The position numbers and the translations under genes are program-made. 64,000 bases of DNA from Bradyrhizobium symbiodeficiens (GTDB taxonomy: Bacteria; Pseudomonadota; Alphaproteobacteria; Rhizobiales; Xanthobacteraceae). The stretch spans positions 2,172,501 to 2,236,500 of the forward strand of contig NZ_CP029427.2 of NCBI RefSeq assembly GCF_002266465.3, in the 5' to 3' direction. The notes beneath the pieces were generated by a model, which made no database searches, was not told where the DNA came from, and saw nothing but the letters and a program-made list of their open reading frames with translations. Shown in pieces: positions 1 to 7,773 of this stretch (within the stretch, counting starts at the first letter, position 1; each line of letters starts with the position of its first letter).

Positions 1-1
1 G

Positions 2-226
2 GTGCCCACCCTCGGCAATGCCGTGGAGCTCTCGGTTCCGAAAAACACCTCCAGCGGCCGGACCTTCCGTCTCAAGGGCAAGGGCTTGCCGAAGACTGGC
101 GGAACCGGGGATCTCTTCGTCACCATCAGGATTATGCTACCGGACGGGAACGACGCTGAGCTTGAGGCATTGATGGAGAAGTGGCGGGACCAGCACCCCT
201 ACAATCCACGTAGCGGGCTTGGTTAG
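2..226 (+). CDS. DnaJ-family co-chaperone, C-terminal fragment (5' end outside window)
   Basis: Only the last 74 codons are visible; the reading frame is open to the left window edge, so the first in-frame GTG is not taken as the real start. The peptide carries the typical end of the DnaJ/CbpA C-terminal substrate-binding domain: a Ser-Gly-Arg-x-x-Arg-Leu-Lys-Gly-Lys-Gly-Leu-Pro stretch, followed by a Gly-Asp-Leu-Phe-Val-Thr strand and a short acidic helix. Such proteins deliver unfolded clients to DnaK in the cytoplasm. Neither the J domain nor any zinc centre can be assessed from this fragment. It is probably a CbpA-like DnaJ of about 300 residues, because the tail is short and has no glutamine-rich extension. 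No terminator is obvious after the stop. Confidence 0.75.
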   Translation: MPTLGNAVELSVPKNTSSGRTFRLKGKGLPKTGGTGDLFVTIRIMLPDGNDAELEALMEKWRDQHPYNPRSGLG

Positions 227-542
227 GGCGAGATCCGAATCGAAGGGGTTCTCTAAAGGCCTAGGGCATCGTCGAGGAGATGATGCTCATCATATGCCTG
301 GAGCGTGGTAGCGCTTCTATGCTCGACGTGTCGGTTGCCCGGCGGGGCAGCCGATAAAAAGGTGCGGCCTCGAGAGGGGGACCAGCGCGGTACCAAAAAC
401 CCCAATCGAGGCCGCCCGCGTCGATCGGCGGATCGAACGCTGCTCATTTTCGCGTGATCATCCGGTGCGATAATGAGACGCGCCGATGTCTTCATTCCAA
501 ATTTTCAATGTCGGAATCTGGGCACCGCGTTCGAGCGGTTGT
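227..542. other. intergenic stretch with no recognised element
   Basis: This is the gap between the rightward DnaJ-family gene and the leftward anti-sigma gene, so it should hold two convergent transcript ends. I see no strong hairpin followed by a T-run, no repeat and no convincing small gene. The open frames crossing it have no ribosome binding site and resemble no family I know. Confidence 0.5.
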
Positions 543-1313
543 CTAGCTGCCTTTTTTCTCGGCCTGATCATAAACCGCCTGCGCCACCTTGGTCAGCCGG
601 TCGCGATCGCCGCCGCCGCTCACGACGTAGCCGACGCCGTGCTCGGCCCAGAACAATGCGCCGTCCTTGTCCGTGTTGGCGTAACGCATTTGCGTCGCAC
701 CATTCTCGGTCTTGGCGGTGTAGATCGTGTAGCGTTCGCCCGAGGCACCCTCGTACATCAGGAACGAGGCCGGCCCGTTCGGACCCGGCAACAGCCGGCC
801 GCCGACGAGCTTCAGCCCGCTCGCCTCCAGGTTCGGCGCAAACACGGTCCAGCCGCAGCGCCGGGTCAGCCAGGCCTGGAGGTGATCGCGCTCGTTGCCG
901 CCGACCTCGACGGGGTGGCGGACCTCGACGACATAGAGCCGGTGGGCGTCGAGCGCATCCGCCGTGAAGCTCTGGAAGGTCGAGGGCGCATTGGCGGCGC
1001 CATGCGCGACCCAGCCGGCCGAGCCGCCGGCGACGAACGCAACCAGCACCGCCGCGGCGGCGCCATAGAGCCATTGCCGCGGGCGGCGTTCCAGCCGCTC
1101 GAGCTCCAGCCGGGCCGGCACCGGCTCCTGGGCGATGGCGTCGTAGCGGGCGTGCAGCATCGCAGCCATGGCACGCCAGGACTGTACCCTCTCGGCCTCA
1201 TCAGGGTGGGCGGCAAGCCAGGCCTCGACGTCGGCGCGGCGCTCGGCCGGCAATTCGCCGTCGACATAGGCGTGCAGTTCGTCCTCGGTCACTGGGATCT
1301 TGCGGTCGTTCAT
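543..1313 (-). CDS. membrane-anchored anti-sigma factor
   Basis: This is a 256-residue protein with an N-terminal anti-sigma-like region (about residues 8-60; Leu-His-Ala-Tyr-Val-Asp-Gly-Glu-Leu followed by an Ala/Glu-rich helix), one membrane segment near residues 82-105, and a periplasmic C-terminal domain of about 150 residues. The N-terminal motif is typical of the short helical anti-sigma domain that holds an ECF sigma factor at the membrane. The His-x3-Cys-x2-Cys zinc signature of ZAS anti-sigma factors is absent. The gene lies 106 bp downstream of, and on the same strand as, an ECF sigma gene, the usual sigma/anti-sigma arrangement. The signal sensed by the periplasmic part cannot be read from the sequence. 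Confidence 0.85.
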   Translation of the reverse strand: MNDRKIPVTEDELHAYVDGELPAERRADVEAWLAAHPDEAERVQSWRAMAAMLHARYDAIAQEPVPARLELERLERRPRQWLYGAAAAVLVAFVAGGSAGWVAHGAANAPSTFQSFTADALDAHRLYVVEVRHPVEVGGNERDHLQAWLTRRCGWTVFAPNLEASGLKLVGGRLLPGPNGPASFLMYEGASGERYTIYTAKTENGATQMRYANTDKDGALFWAEHGVGYVVSGGGDRDRLTKVAQAVYDQAEKKGS

Positions 1314-1419
1314 ATCGATCGTCTCTGGCTCTGTGGCCCTAAATGTCGTTCTAAGCTCAACTTCGCGTAGCTCATCAGGATGCTGGGGGCGGACGACACG
1401 CGATGCATCAACCCTGCCA

Positions 1420-1908
1420 TCATTTCACCCGCCTGAGCGTCGGGCGCTCGCCCTCCAGCGAGGCCTTGACGTGGGCGCGGGCGCGGGCGAGGCGCGACAT
1501 CACGGTGCCGATCGGCACGCCCTGGATGTCGGCGACCTCGCGGTAGCTCATGCCCTCCAGCATGACGAGGAGCAACACCGAGCGTTGCTCCTCGACGAGC
1601 GTCGCCAGCGCCCTCTCGATGTCGCGCCCTTCGGCTTCGGTGCCGCTGGCATCCGGATTGTTCTCCGTCAGCTGCATGAACTGCGGCCGCCTCGCCAGCG
1701 AGCGCCGCCTGTTCTTGTTGAGGTTGGTCAGGATCGTGTAGAGCCAGCTCCTGACGTCGCCTCCGAGAAACAATCGCTCCGAACGCAGTGCCCGCACCAG
1801 CGTGTCCTGCACCAGATCGTCGGCCGCATCCGCGTCGCGCGTGAGCGCGCGGGCGTAGCGGCGCAACGCCGGGATCATGGCTTCCACACTCTGGCGAAAC
1901 GCACTCAT
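1420..1908 (-). CDS. ECF-type RNA polymerase sigma factor
   Basis: This 162-residue protein has the two-domain layout of group IV (ECF) sigma factors. Region 2 spans about residues 10-76, with the core-binding Asp-Leu-Val-Gln-Asp-Thr-Leu helix near 31-37 and a Trp-Leu-Tyr-Thr-Ile-Leu segment. Region 4 spans about 96-150, with a helix-turn-helix at 119-144 (Met-Ser-Tyr-Arg-Glu-Val-Ala to Gly-Thr-Val-Met-Ser-Arg). There is no region 1 or 3. It directs core polymerase to a dedicated stress promoter and is presumably held inactive by the product of the next gene. The upstream region is shared with divergent fabI. I could not fit a confident EcfG-type GGAAC/CGTT pair there, so autoregulation is only an inference. 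Confidence 0.9.
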   Translation of the reverse strand: MSAFRQSVEAMIPALRRYARALTRDADAADDLVQDTLVRALRSERLFLGGDVRSWLYTILTNLNKNRRRSLARRPQFMQLTENNPDASGTEAEGRDIERALATLVEEQRSVLLLVMLEGMSYREVADIQGVPIGTVMSRLARARAHVKASLEGERPTLRRVK

Positions 1909-2080
1909 TGCGGTCTTGACGTCCTGGTATCAGGCGCGAGCGCCTCAACGATCATAACACCCGAACGGAACGACTATTCCGGCGCTCGAAACAGCGTTAA
2001 CGCGGCGTATTAGGGCTGTACCGCGGGGGAGGGCTGGTGTACCTCCAGACCTCACCAAGAGTTCGACGGGACGTTCAAAA

Positions 2081-2896
2081 ATGGCGCAGAATTCGGGTCT
2101 GATCCAAGGCAAGCGCGGAGTGGTCCTCGGCGTTGCCAACAACCGCTCGATCGCCTGGGGCATCGCCAAAGCATGCCACGCCGCCGGCGCCGAGCTCGCC
2201 TTCACCTATCAGGGCGATGCGCTGAAAAAGCGCGTCGAGCCGCTTGCCGCCGAGATCGGCGGCCTCGTGCTCGGCCATTGCGACGTCACGGATGCCGCGA
2301 CCATCGATGCCGCGTTCGCGGTGCTGCAGGAGAAATGGGGCAAGATCGACTTCCTGGTGCATGCGATCGCCTATGGCGAGCAGCTCGACGGCCGTTATGT
2401 CGACACCACGCAGGAGAATTTCTCCAAGTCGATGCTGATCTCCTGTTACTCGTTCACGGCCGTGGCGCAGCGCGCCGAGAAGCTGATGACCGGCGGCGGC
2501 TCGCTGGTCACGCTCAGCTATTACGGCGCCGAGAAGTGGATGCCGCACTACAACGTGATGGGCGTTGCCAAGGCGGCACTCGAAGCCAGCGTGCGCTATC
2601 TCGCCGCCGACCTCGGCGAGAAGAACATCCGCGTCAATGCGATCTCGGCAGGTCCGATCAAGACGCTGGCGGCGTCCGGCATCGGCGACTTCCGCTATAT
2701 CCTGAAGTGGAACGAGGCCAACGCGCCGCTCCGACGCAACGTCTCGACCGAGGACGTCGGCGGCAGCGCGCTGTATCTCCTCTCCGACCTCTCGCGCGGC
2801 GTCACCGGCGAGGTGCATCATGTCGATTCCGGCTATCACGTGCTCGGCATGAAGCGGCCTGACGCGCCGGACATTGCGTTCGGTGGCAAGGATTAG
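2081..2896 (+). CDS. fabI: enoyl-[acyl-carrier-protein] reductase (NADH), FabI
   Basis: This 271-residue SDR-fold enzyme catalyses the last reduction of each fatty-acid elongation cycle, turning trans-2-enoyl-ACP into acyl-ACP in the cytoplasm. The FabI-specific features are clear: an N-terminal Gly-Val-Ala-Asn-Asn-Arg-Ser-Ile-Ala-Trp-Gly cofactor loop at 17-27 in place of the usual TGxxxGxG, and a catalytic Tyr157-x6-Lys164 pair. This is the six-residue spacing of FabI rather than the three of ordinary SDRs. A second conserved Tyr lies at 147. Length matches the family (about 260-275). The ATG is the only sensible start. The phosphatase gene follows after 12 bp, so the two are probably cotranscribed. 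Rhizobia often carry more than one FabI; which paralogue this is cannot be told here. Confidence 0.95.
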   Translation: MAQNSGLIQGKRGVVLGVANNRSIAWGIAKACHAAGAELAFTYQGDALKKRVEPLAAEIGGLVLGHCDVTDAATIDAAFAVLQEKWGKIDFLVHAIAYGEQLDGRYVDTTQENFSKSMLISCYSFTAVAQRAEKLMTGGGSLVTLSYYGAEKWMPHYNVMGVAKAALEASVRYLAADLGEKNIRVNAISAGPIKTLAASGIGDFRYILKWNEANAPLRRNVSTEDVGGSALYLLSDLSRGVTGEVHHVDSGYHVLGMKRPDAPDIAFGGKD

Positions 2897-2908
2897 CCCT
2901 TATCCGGA

Positions 2909-3508
2909 ATGCCCGTGCCCACGATCTACTATCTTCGTCACGGCGAGACCGAGTGGAATGCGCTCGGACGCCTCCAGGGCACCAAGGACATTCCGCTGAA
3001 CGCGCGCGGCCGTGACCAAGCCGTGCAGGCCGGCGGCATATTGGGCGATCTGTTCAAGCGCGAGGGCCGTGACAAGGCGGCGTTGCCCTACGTGTCGAGC
3101 CCGCTCGGCCGCGCGCGGCAGACCATGGAGCTTGCCCGCGGCAGGCTCGATCTGCCGGTGGCGGACTATGCGCTGGACGATCGGCTGCGCGAGATCGGCT
3201 ACGGCAGCTGGGAAGGGCTGACGCTGGCCGAGAGCGAGGCCGCTGATCCCGAAATCTATGCCAGGCGGCTCGTGGACAAATGGACGGTGGGCCCCGCCGG
3301 CGGGGAGACCTACGCCGATGTCCAGGTTCGCGTACGCGCCTGGTACGAGCAGCTGCGGACCGACATCGTCGCGGTCGCCCATGGCGGGACCTGCCGGGCC
3401 CTGATGGTGTCGCTCGGCCTGGAAACGCCAGCCAGCGCTGCCGAACTCTATATCGAGCAGGGCGCGGTCTATGTGTTCCGCGAGGGGCGGCTGGAGAAGT
3501 TCAGTTAA
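2909..3508 (+). CDS. histidine phosphatase (phosphoglycerate-mutase-like) family protein
   Basis: This 199-residue protein has the branch 1 histidine-phosphatase fold. The Arg10-His11-Gly12 motif holds the nucleophilic histidine, Glu95 in the Arg-Glu-Ile-Gly-Tyr-Gly segment is the likely proton donor, and the second catalytic histidine is His158 in Ala-His-Gly-Gly-Thr. Residues 63-71 (Ser-Ser-Pro-Leu-Gly-Arg-Ala-Arg-Gln) form the conserved Ser-Pro-x-x-Arg-Ala-x-Gln phosphate pocket. It is too short for glycolytic dPGM (about 230-250), so a small-molecule phosphatase of the GpmB/CobC/SixA class is more likely; the substrate is unknown. It sits 12 bp after fabI in the same direction and is followed by a palindromic intergenic repeat, which may end the transcript. 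Confidence 0.85.
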   Translation: MPVPTIYYLRHGETEWNALGRLQGTKDIPLNARGRDQAVQAGGILGDLFKREGRDKAALPYVSSPLGRARQTMELARGRLDLPVADYALDDRLREIGYGSWEGLTLAESEAADPEIYARRLVDKWTVGPAGGETYADVQVRVRAWYEQLRTDIVAVAHGGTCRALMVSLGLETPASAAELYIEQGAVYVFREGRLEKFS

Positions 3509-3524
3509 GCCCTCTCGCCGACCA

Positions 3525-3617
3525 CCGTCATGCCCGGGCTTGTCCCGGGCATCCACGGACTGTCTTGGCTGCGACGCCTAAGAACGTGGATGGCCGGGAC
3601 AAGCCCCGCCATGACGG
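3525..3617. repeat. palindromic intergenic repeat (REP/RPE-like), CCGTCATGCCCGGG type
   Basis: Two 33-nt arms (3525-3557 and 3585-3617) are reverse complements with only about three mismatches, separated by 27 nt. The arm begins CCGTCATG and ends CATCCACG. I recognise this as a dispersed intergenic palindrome of rhizobial genomes. It lies between the phosphatase stop and aroC and could fold into a long hairpin in RNA, acting as a transcript end or mRNA stabiliser. Confidence 0.8.
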
Positions 3618-3712
3618 CTGGGGTGGGATATTTGACCCTTCATCCAGATCGCGTTACGTCACGTTGCAATTCAACATAGGCGTTGCCATTCAACGCTAGG
3701 CGACGGTCCGGC

Positions 3713-4801
3713 ATGTCCTTCAACACCTTCGGCCACATGTTCCGCGTCACCACCTTCGGCGAGAGCCATGGGGTGGCGATCGGCTGCGTGGTCGACGGCT
3801 GTCCGCCCATGATCCCGCTCACCGAGGCCGACATCCAGGGCGATCTCGATCGCCGCCGGCCGGGCCAGTCGCGCTTCACCACCCAGCGCCAGGAGCTGGA
3901 CCAGGTCAAGATTCTCTCCGGCGTGATGGCGCATCCGGAGACCGGCGTGCAGGTGACGACGGGCACCCCGATCGGACTCCTGATCGAGAACACCGACCAG
4001 CGCTCGAAGGACTATTCGGAGATCAAGGACAAGTTCCGGCCCGGTCACGCCGACTTCACCTATGAGGCCAAATATGGCCTGCGCGATTATCGCGGCGGCG
4101 GCCGCTCCTCGGCGCGCGAGACGGCGACGCGCGTCGCCGCCGGTGCGATCGCGCGAAAGGTGCTGCCTGACGTCAGGGTGCGCGGCGCACTGGTGCAGAT
4201 CGGCCCGCACAAGATCGACCGCGGCAAGTGGGACTGGGACGAGATCGCCAAGAATCCGTTCTTCTGCCCGGACAAGGACAAGGCCGCGTTCTTCGAGACC
4301 TATCTCGACGGCATCCGCAAGAGCGGCTCCTCGATCGGCGCGGTGATCGAGGTGGTCGCCGAAGGCGTGCCGGCCGGCCTTGGTGCGCCGATCTACGCCA
4401 AGCTGGATTCCGATCTGGCGGGCGCGATGATGACCATTAACGCGGTGAAGGGCGTCGAGATCGGCGCCGGTTTCGGCGCCGCCGAACTGACCGGCGAGGA
4501 GAATGCCGACGAGATGCGCACCGGCAATGACGGCACGCGCTTCCTGTCCAACCATGCGGGCGGCGTGCTGGGCGGCATCTCCACGGGACAGCCGATCGTG
4601 GTGCGCTTCGCGGTGAAGCCGACCTCGTCGATCCTGCAGCCGCGGCTGACAGTCGATCGCGCCGGCGCCGACACCGAGATCATGACCAAGGGCCGTCACG
4701 ACCCCTGCGTCGGCATCCGCGCCGTCCCGGTCGGCGAAGCCATGATGGCCTGCGTCCTGGCCGATCACTTCCTGCGCGATCGCGGCCAGGTGGGACGTTG
4801 A
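3713..4801 (+). CDS. aroC: chorismate synthase
   Basis: This is the last enzyme of the shikimate pathway. It converts 5-enolpyruvylshikimate-3-phosphate to chorismate using reduced FMN. All three family signatures are present: Gly-Glu-Ser-His19-Gly near the N-terminus, [10 protein letters not shown] about a third of the way in, and [11 protein letters not shown] close to the C-terminus. The product is 362 residues, the standard length. I take the ATG at Met-Ser-Phe-Asn-Thr-Phe-Gly, because chorismate synthases begin with this block. An in-frame ATG 30 bp further upstream would add a non-conserved leader. The gene stands alone behind the palindromic repeat, with no other aro gene nearby. Confidence 0.95.
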   Translation: MSFNTFGHMFRVTTFGESHGVAIGCVVDGCPPMIPLTEADIQGDLDRRRPGQSRFTTQRQELDQVKILSGVMAHPETGVQVTTGTPIGLLIENTDQRSKDYSEIKDKFRPGHADFTYEAKYGLRDYRGGGRSSARETATRVAAGAIARKVLPDVRVRGALVQIGPHKIDRGKWDWDEIAKNPFFCPDKDKAAFFETYLDGIRKSGSSIGAVIEVVAEGVPAGLGAPIYAKLDSDLAGAMMTINAVKGVEIGAGFGAAELTGEENADEMRTGNDGTRFLSNHAGGVLGGISTGQPIVVRFAVKPTSSILQPRLTVDRAGADTEIMTKGRHDPCVGIRAVPVGEAMMACVLADHFLRDRGQVGR

Positions 4802-4863
4802 TGTCGCGGTACTAGCCCACCGCGCAGCTTGACGATCCCACAACTTCGTCGGCAAATGCGGGC

Positions 4864-6054
4864 ATGGAAACCTCCGAACTCCAACGTGTCATCAACTGGC
4901 TGATCGACGGCGCCTGGTCGTCGAAGTCCCCGGCCGAGATGACGGCGGAAGCTTGCGAACGTATGGTCGTAGCCGGCCTGCCGCTATGGCGGTTCGGCAT
5001 CTTCATCCGCACGCTGCATCCCGAAATTTTCGGTCGCAACTTCATCTGGCGGGAAGGCGAGGAGGTCGAGATCGGCACCGTCGATTTCGAGATTCTGCAG
5101 ACGCCGCAATTCGCCAAGAGTCCGCTCCGGATCGTGTTCGAGCAGGGACTGGAGGTGCGAGGACGCATGGACGATCCCGCCAGCAGGGATTTTCCGTTCC
5201 TCGATGATATGCGTGCCGAGGGCGTGACCGATTATGTCGCGACACCAATGCAGTTTCTGGACGGCTCGGTCCACGCAACGAGTTGGACCACGCGCCATCC
5301 AGACGGGTTCAGCGATGACCACATCGCGGCGATCCACGCCATCGTGACGCCGCTCGCGCGCATCAGCGAGATCATCACCCTGCGCCGCACCGCCGAGATG
5401 CTGCTCGATACCTATGTCGGCAATCAAGCCGGCGCGCGCATCCTAGGCGGCCAGATCCGCCGTGGCCACAACGACACCATGCAGGCCGCGATCTGGCTGT
5501 CGGATCTGCGCGGCTTCACCGCGCTGTCGGACCGGCTGCCCGCCGAGACCGTGGTCGAGATCCTCAACCAGTATTTCGACTGCCAGGTCGCTGCGATCCG
5601 CGGCCATGGCGGCGAGGTACTGAAATTCATGGGCGACGGCCTGCTCGCGGTGTTTCCGATCGACGAATATGTCGGCGACGCCGCCCATGTCTGCTCGCGC
5701 GTGCTGGAGGCTGCGCGCGAATCCCGCGCCAGCGTCGAGGCGCTCGCCTTTCCGGTTGGCGACGTCGTCGAACGCTTCCGCTTCGGCGTCGCGCTGCACG
5801 TCGGCAACATCCTCTACGGCAATATCGGCGGCGGCAACCGGCTCGACTTCACCTGTATCGGACCGGCCGTGAACCTTGCCGCGAGGCTAGAGAAGATCAC
5901 GGGTCGGCTGGGGCGGACCGTCGTCGCCTCGGAAGGTTTCGCCAATGTCTGCCGCCACGACTGGCACGAACTCGGCGAATTTCCGATCGCCGGATTTTCC
6001 AAGGCGCAGCGCGTATATGGGCTCCGTGAGGAGACACCGGCGGTGATGGCCTAG
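4864..6054 (+). CDS. class III adenylate cyclase
   Basis: This is a 396-residue soluble protein. Residues 1-180 form a variable sensory region. Residues 200-385 form the class III nucleotidyl cyclase domain. Metal-binding Asp214 (Ser-Asp-Leu-Arg-Gly-Phe-Thr) and Asp258 (Met-Gly-Asp-Gly-Leu) are present, with transition-state Asn337 and Arg341 (Val-Asn-Leu-Ala-Ala-Arg). The base-selecting pair is Lys254 and Asp328, which fits ATP rather than GTP, so cyclic AMP is the expected product. No membrane segments are seen. Bradyrhizobia carry many such cyclases with different N-terminal sensors; the signal here is unknown. It follows aroC by 62 bp in the same direction and is probably independently expressed. 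Confidence 0.9.
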   Translation: METSELQRVINWLIDGAWSSKSPAEMTAEACERMVVAGLPLWRFGIFIRTLHPEIFGRNFIWREGEEVEIGTVDFEILQTPQFAKSPLRIVFEQGLEVRGRMDDPASRDFPFLDDMRAEGVTDYVATPMQFLDGSVHATSWTTRHPDGFSDDHIAAIHAIVTPLARISEIITLRRTAEMLLDTYVGNQAGARILGGQIRRGHNDTMQAAIWLSDLRGFTALSDRLPAETVVEILNQYFDCQVAAIRGHGGEVLKFMGDGLLAVFPIDEYVGDAAHVCSRVLEAARESRASVEALAFPVGDVVERFRFGVALHVGNILYGNIGGGNRLDFTCIGPAVNLAARLEKITGRLGRTVVASEGFANVCRHDWHELGEFPIAGFSKAQRVYGLREETPAVMA

Positions 6055-6075
6055 CGGCCTGCATCGTCGGCGGAA

Positions 6076-6837
6076 CTAGTCAGTGCGAACATAGGACTGT
6101 CTCAGCCCGAGCGTCAGGATCGTCAGGGTGATCCACAGCCGCAGCATCGCAAAACTGAAGATGAAGACGAAATAAATCAGGTTCTTCGTGAACTGCGTCG
6201 CCGACGAGGTCTGCCAGAAATTCCAGATCGCGATCCGCACGGCTTCCTGTCCATAGGCGAGGGCGACGTTGACGGCGCCGAGCACGATGACGGCAGCGCC
6301 GAGCCACAGCCCGCGCCGTGCGAATTCGCCGATCGCGGCGAACAAGGCGACCCTGCCGTCGTCACGCTCGGCGCGGAGGATCATGAGCAGCACGAGTGCG
6401 GCGATCCATGCGCTCCAAAATCGACCGGGATGGGTGAACTGGTCGAATGCCATGCCGTCGAGGCCCGCCATCAGATGATAGGAAGCCTCGTAGCCGATCG
6501 CTGCGCCGCTGAGCGCGGCTGCGATCATCACGAGCATGATCCGCCACAGGATCGAGAAGGAGAGCTTGAACTGCTCGCCCAATGTCAGCGTGCCGAGCGA
6601 GGATTGGCCGCCGGCGGCCTCGATCGATTGTCGTGCCGTCGCAAAGAAGGCCAGCAGCACCGAAATGTCGGCAACGATGATGGCCGGCAGCGCCACGCCG
6701 CCGCCGCCGAACGCGATCACGCGCATTGCAGCCGCCAGGATCAGCCAGGGCAAAGCGTGCAGCAGCTTGAACGGACCGAACGAGGTTTCGGGGCGGGCTC
6801 GCTCGAGTGCGAGCTGTTTGCGCAGTGCGACTGTCAT
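6076..6837 (-). CDS. multi-pass membrane protein of unknown function
   Basis: I do not recognise a named family for this 253-residue protein. It has about six hydrophobic segments, roughly at residues 28-45, 48-67, 95-118, 140-160, 176-198 and 222-246. A basic cytoplasmic N-terminus (residues 1-20) and short loops complete it. There is no obvious catalytic or ligand motif. It ends 22 bp from the convergent cyclase stop and lies downstream of clpS on the same strand, with an 80-bp gap. The gap and lack of functional link argue against a shared job with ClpS. It appears to be a conserved hypothetical inner-membrane protein. Confidence 0.65.
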   Translation of the reverse strand: MTVALRKQLALERARPETSFGPFKLLHALPWLILAAAMRVIAFGGGGVALPAIIVADISVLLAFFATARQSIEAAGGQSSLGTLTLGEQFKLSFSILWRIMLVMIAAALSGAAIGYEASYHLMAGLDGMAFDQFTHPGRFWSAWIAALVLLMILRAERDDGRVALFAAIGEFARRGLWLGAAVIVLGAVNVALAYGQEAVRIAIWNFWQTSSATQFTKNLIYFVFIFSFAMLRLWITLTILTLGLRQSYVRTD

Positions 6838-6917
6838 CGCGTTGTGGTGACACAGGAGATTGAACCTGCGGTAGCGCCGATCGCTAAAATTGACCCGAAG
6901 GGGACAGACCGTGCCTG

Positions 6918-7223
6918 TTATTCCTCCGGCTCGGTCGTGAACAGCAGCGGATAGCCCTTGGTGCGGGCCGCGTCAGTGGCGCGCGTGGCCTTGGTTTCGG
7001 CGACGTCCTTGGTGAACACGGCGACGACGCAGGCGCCCAGCTTGTGGGCCGTGATCATCACCTTGTAGGCCTGATCCTCGGTCATGCGGAACTCGGCCTT
7101 CAGGATCATCGTGACGAACTCGCGCGGCGTGTAGTCGTCGTTGATCAGGATGACCTTGTGCAGCTTCGGCCGTTCGACCTTGGTCCTGGTCCGTGTCTTC
7201 GGTTTTGTGGTGGTGCCGCTCAT
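6918..7223 (-). CDS. clpS: ClpS adaptor for the ClpAP protease (N-end rule)
   Basis: This 101-residue adaptor delivers proteins with bulky hydrophobic N-terminal residues to ClpA. The core begins at Leu21-His-Lys-Val-Ile-Leu-Ile-Asn28-Asp29-Asp30-Tyr-Thr-Pro, and His60 lies in Ala-His-Lys-Leu-Gly. Asn28, Asp29 and His60 correspond to the residues that clasp the N-degron alpha-amino group in E. coli ClpS. The first 20 residues are a flexible, basic Thr/Lys/Arg-rich tail, as expected for the part that enters the ClpA pore. clpA does not follow; the next gene is an unrelated membrane protein. Alphaproteobacteria often have two ClpS proteins, so this may be the stand-alone copy (inference). Confidence 0.92.
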   Translation of the reverse strand: MSGTTTKPKTRTRTKVERPKLHKVILINDDYTPREFVTMILKAEFRMTEDQAYKVMITAHKLGACVVAVFTKDVAETKATRATDAARTKGYPLLFTTEPEE

Positions 7224-7361
7224 CGTATCCCAAAACGCTCTCGCCCTGATGAGCGAGCAGCCGGCACATCATACTCCAGGATGAGGGGCCTCTCCAAGGC
7301 AGGATGGCTTCCATCATGCCGTCGTGACTGGCAGCGATGCATCGAACGCGCCTGCTCCCGG

Positions 7362-7745
7362 CTAGGGAAGGGCGCGAACGAGATGGAGCGCGGCGATCAG
7401 GGCGCCGACCGACAAGACGACCGATGCGATCATGTAGGCGGCGGATGCCCATGTCTGGCCGCGCTCGATCAGGTACCAGGCATCCAGCGAGAAGGTCGAG
7501 AACGTGGTGTAGCCACCGCAAATTCCGACGGTCAGGAAAATCCGCGCGGCTTGCGGCAGGTTCCATCTGGTTGCGAATAGCGCGGTGAAGGTGCCGATCA
7601 GGAACGATCCGGTCACGTTGATGATCAGCGTGCCCCACGGAAAATCCGTGCCGAACGCCCGGCCCGAGCCGATCGCGACGAGATAGCGGACGACCGCGCC
7701 GAGGGCGCCGCCGGCGGCCACGGCGAGAATGGACTGAATGTTCAA
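7362..7745 (-). CDS. crcB: fluoride channel CrcB/Fluc
   Basis: This is a 127-residue, four-helix inner-membrane protein of the Fluc family. These proteins form dual-topology dimers that let fluoride leave the cytoplasm. Family motifs visible are Gly-Gly-Ala-Leu-Gly-Ala-Val-Val-Arg-Tyr near residues 12-21, Gly-Thr-Leu-Ile-Ile-Asn-Val-Thr-Gly-Ser near 38-47 (the conserved Asn), and Gly-Gly-Tyr-Thr-Thr-Phe-Ser-Thr-Phe-Ser near 77-86, which holds the phenylalanine box and sodium site. It is the second gene of an operon: the MFS gene ends 28 bp upstream, and the leader of that gene carries a fluoride riboswitch. This supports fluoride export strongly. Confidence 0.93.
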   Translation of the reverse strand: MNIQSILAVAAGGALGAVVRYLVAIGSGRAFGTDFPWGTLIINVTGSFLIGTFTALFATRWNLPQAARIFLTVGICGGYTTFSTFSLDAWYLIERGQTWASAAYMIASVVLSVGALIAALHLVRALP

Positions 7746-7773
7746 GCTCTCGTTCCCCTGTTTGCGAATTGCA

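Noticed and set aside
253..495. 80-codon leftward frame in the first intergenic stretch
   Set aside because: No ribosome site, no conserved pattern and composition typical of random GC-rich DNA.
1909..2080. EcfG-type promoter between the sigma gene and fabI
   Set aside because: GGAAC-like and CGTT-like blocks exist but with spacing of 23-25 bases instead of 16-17.
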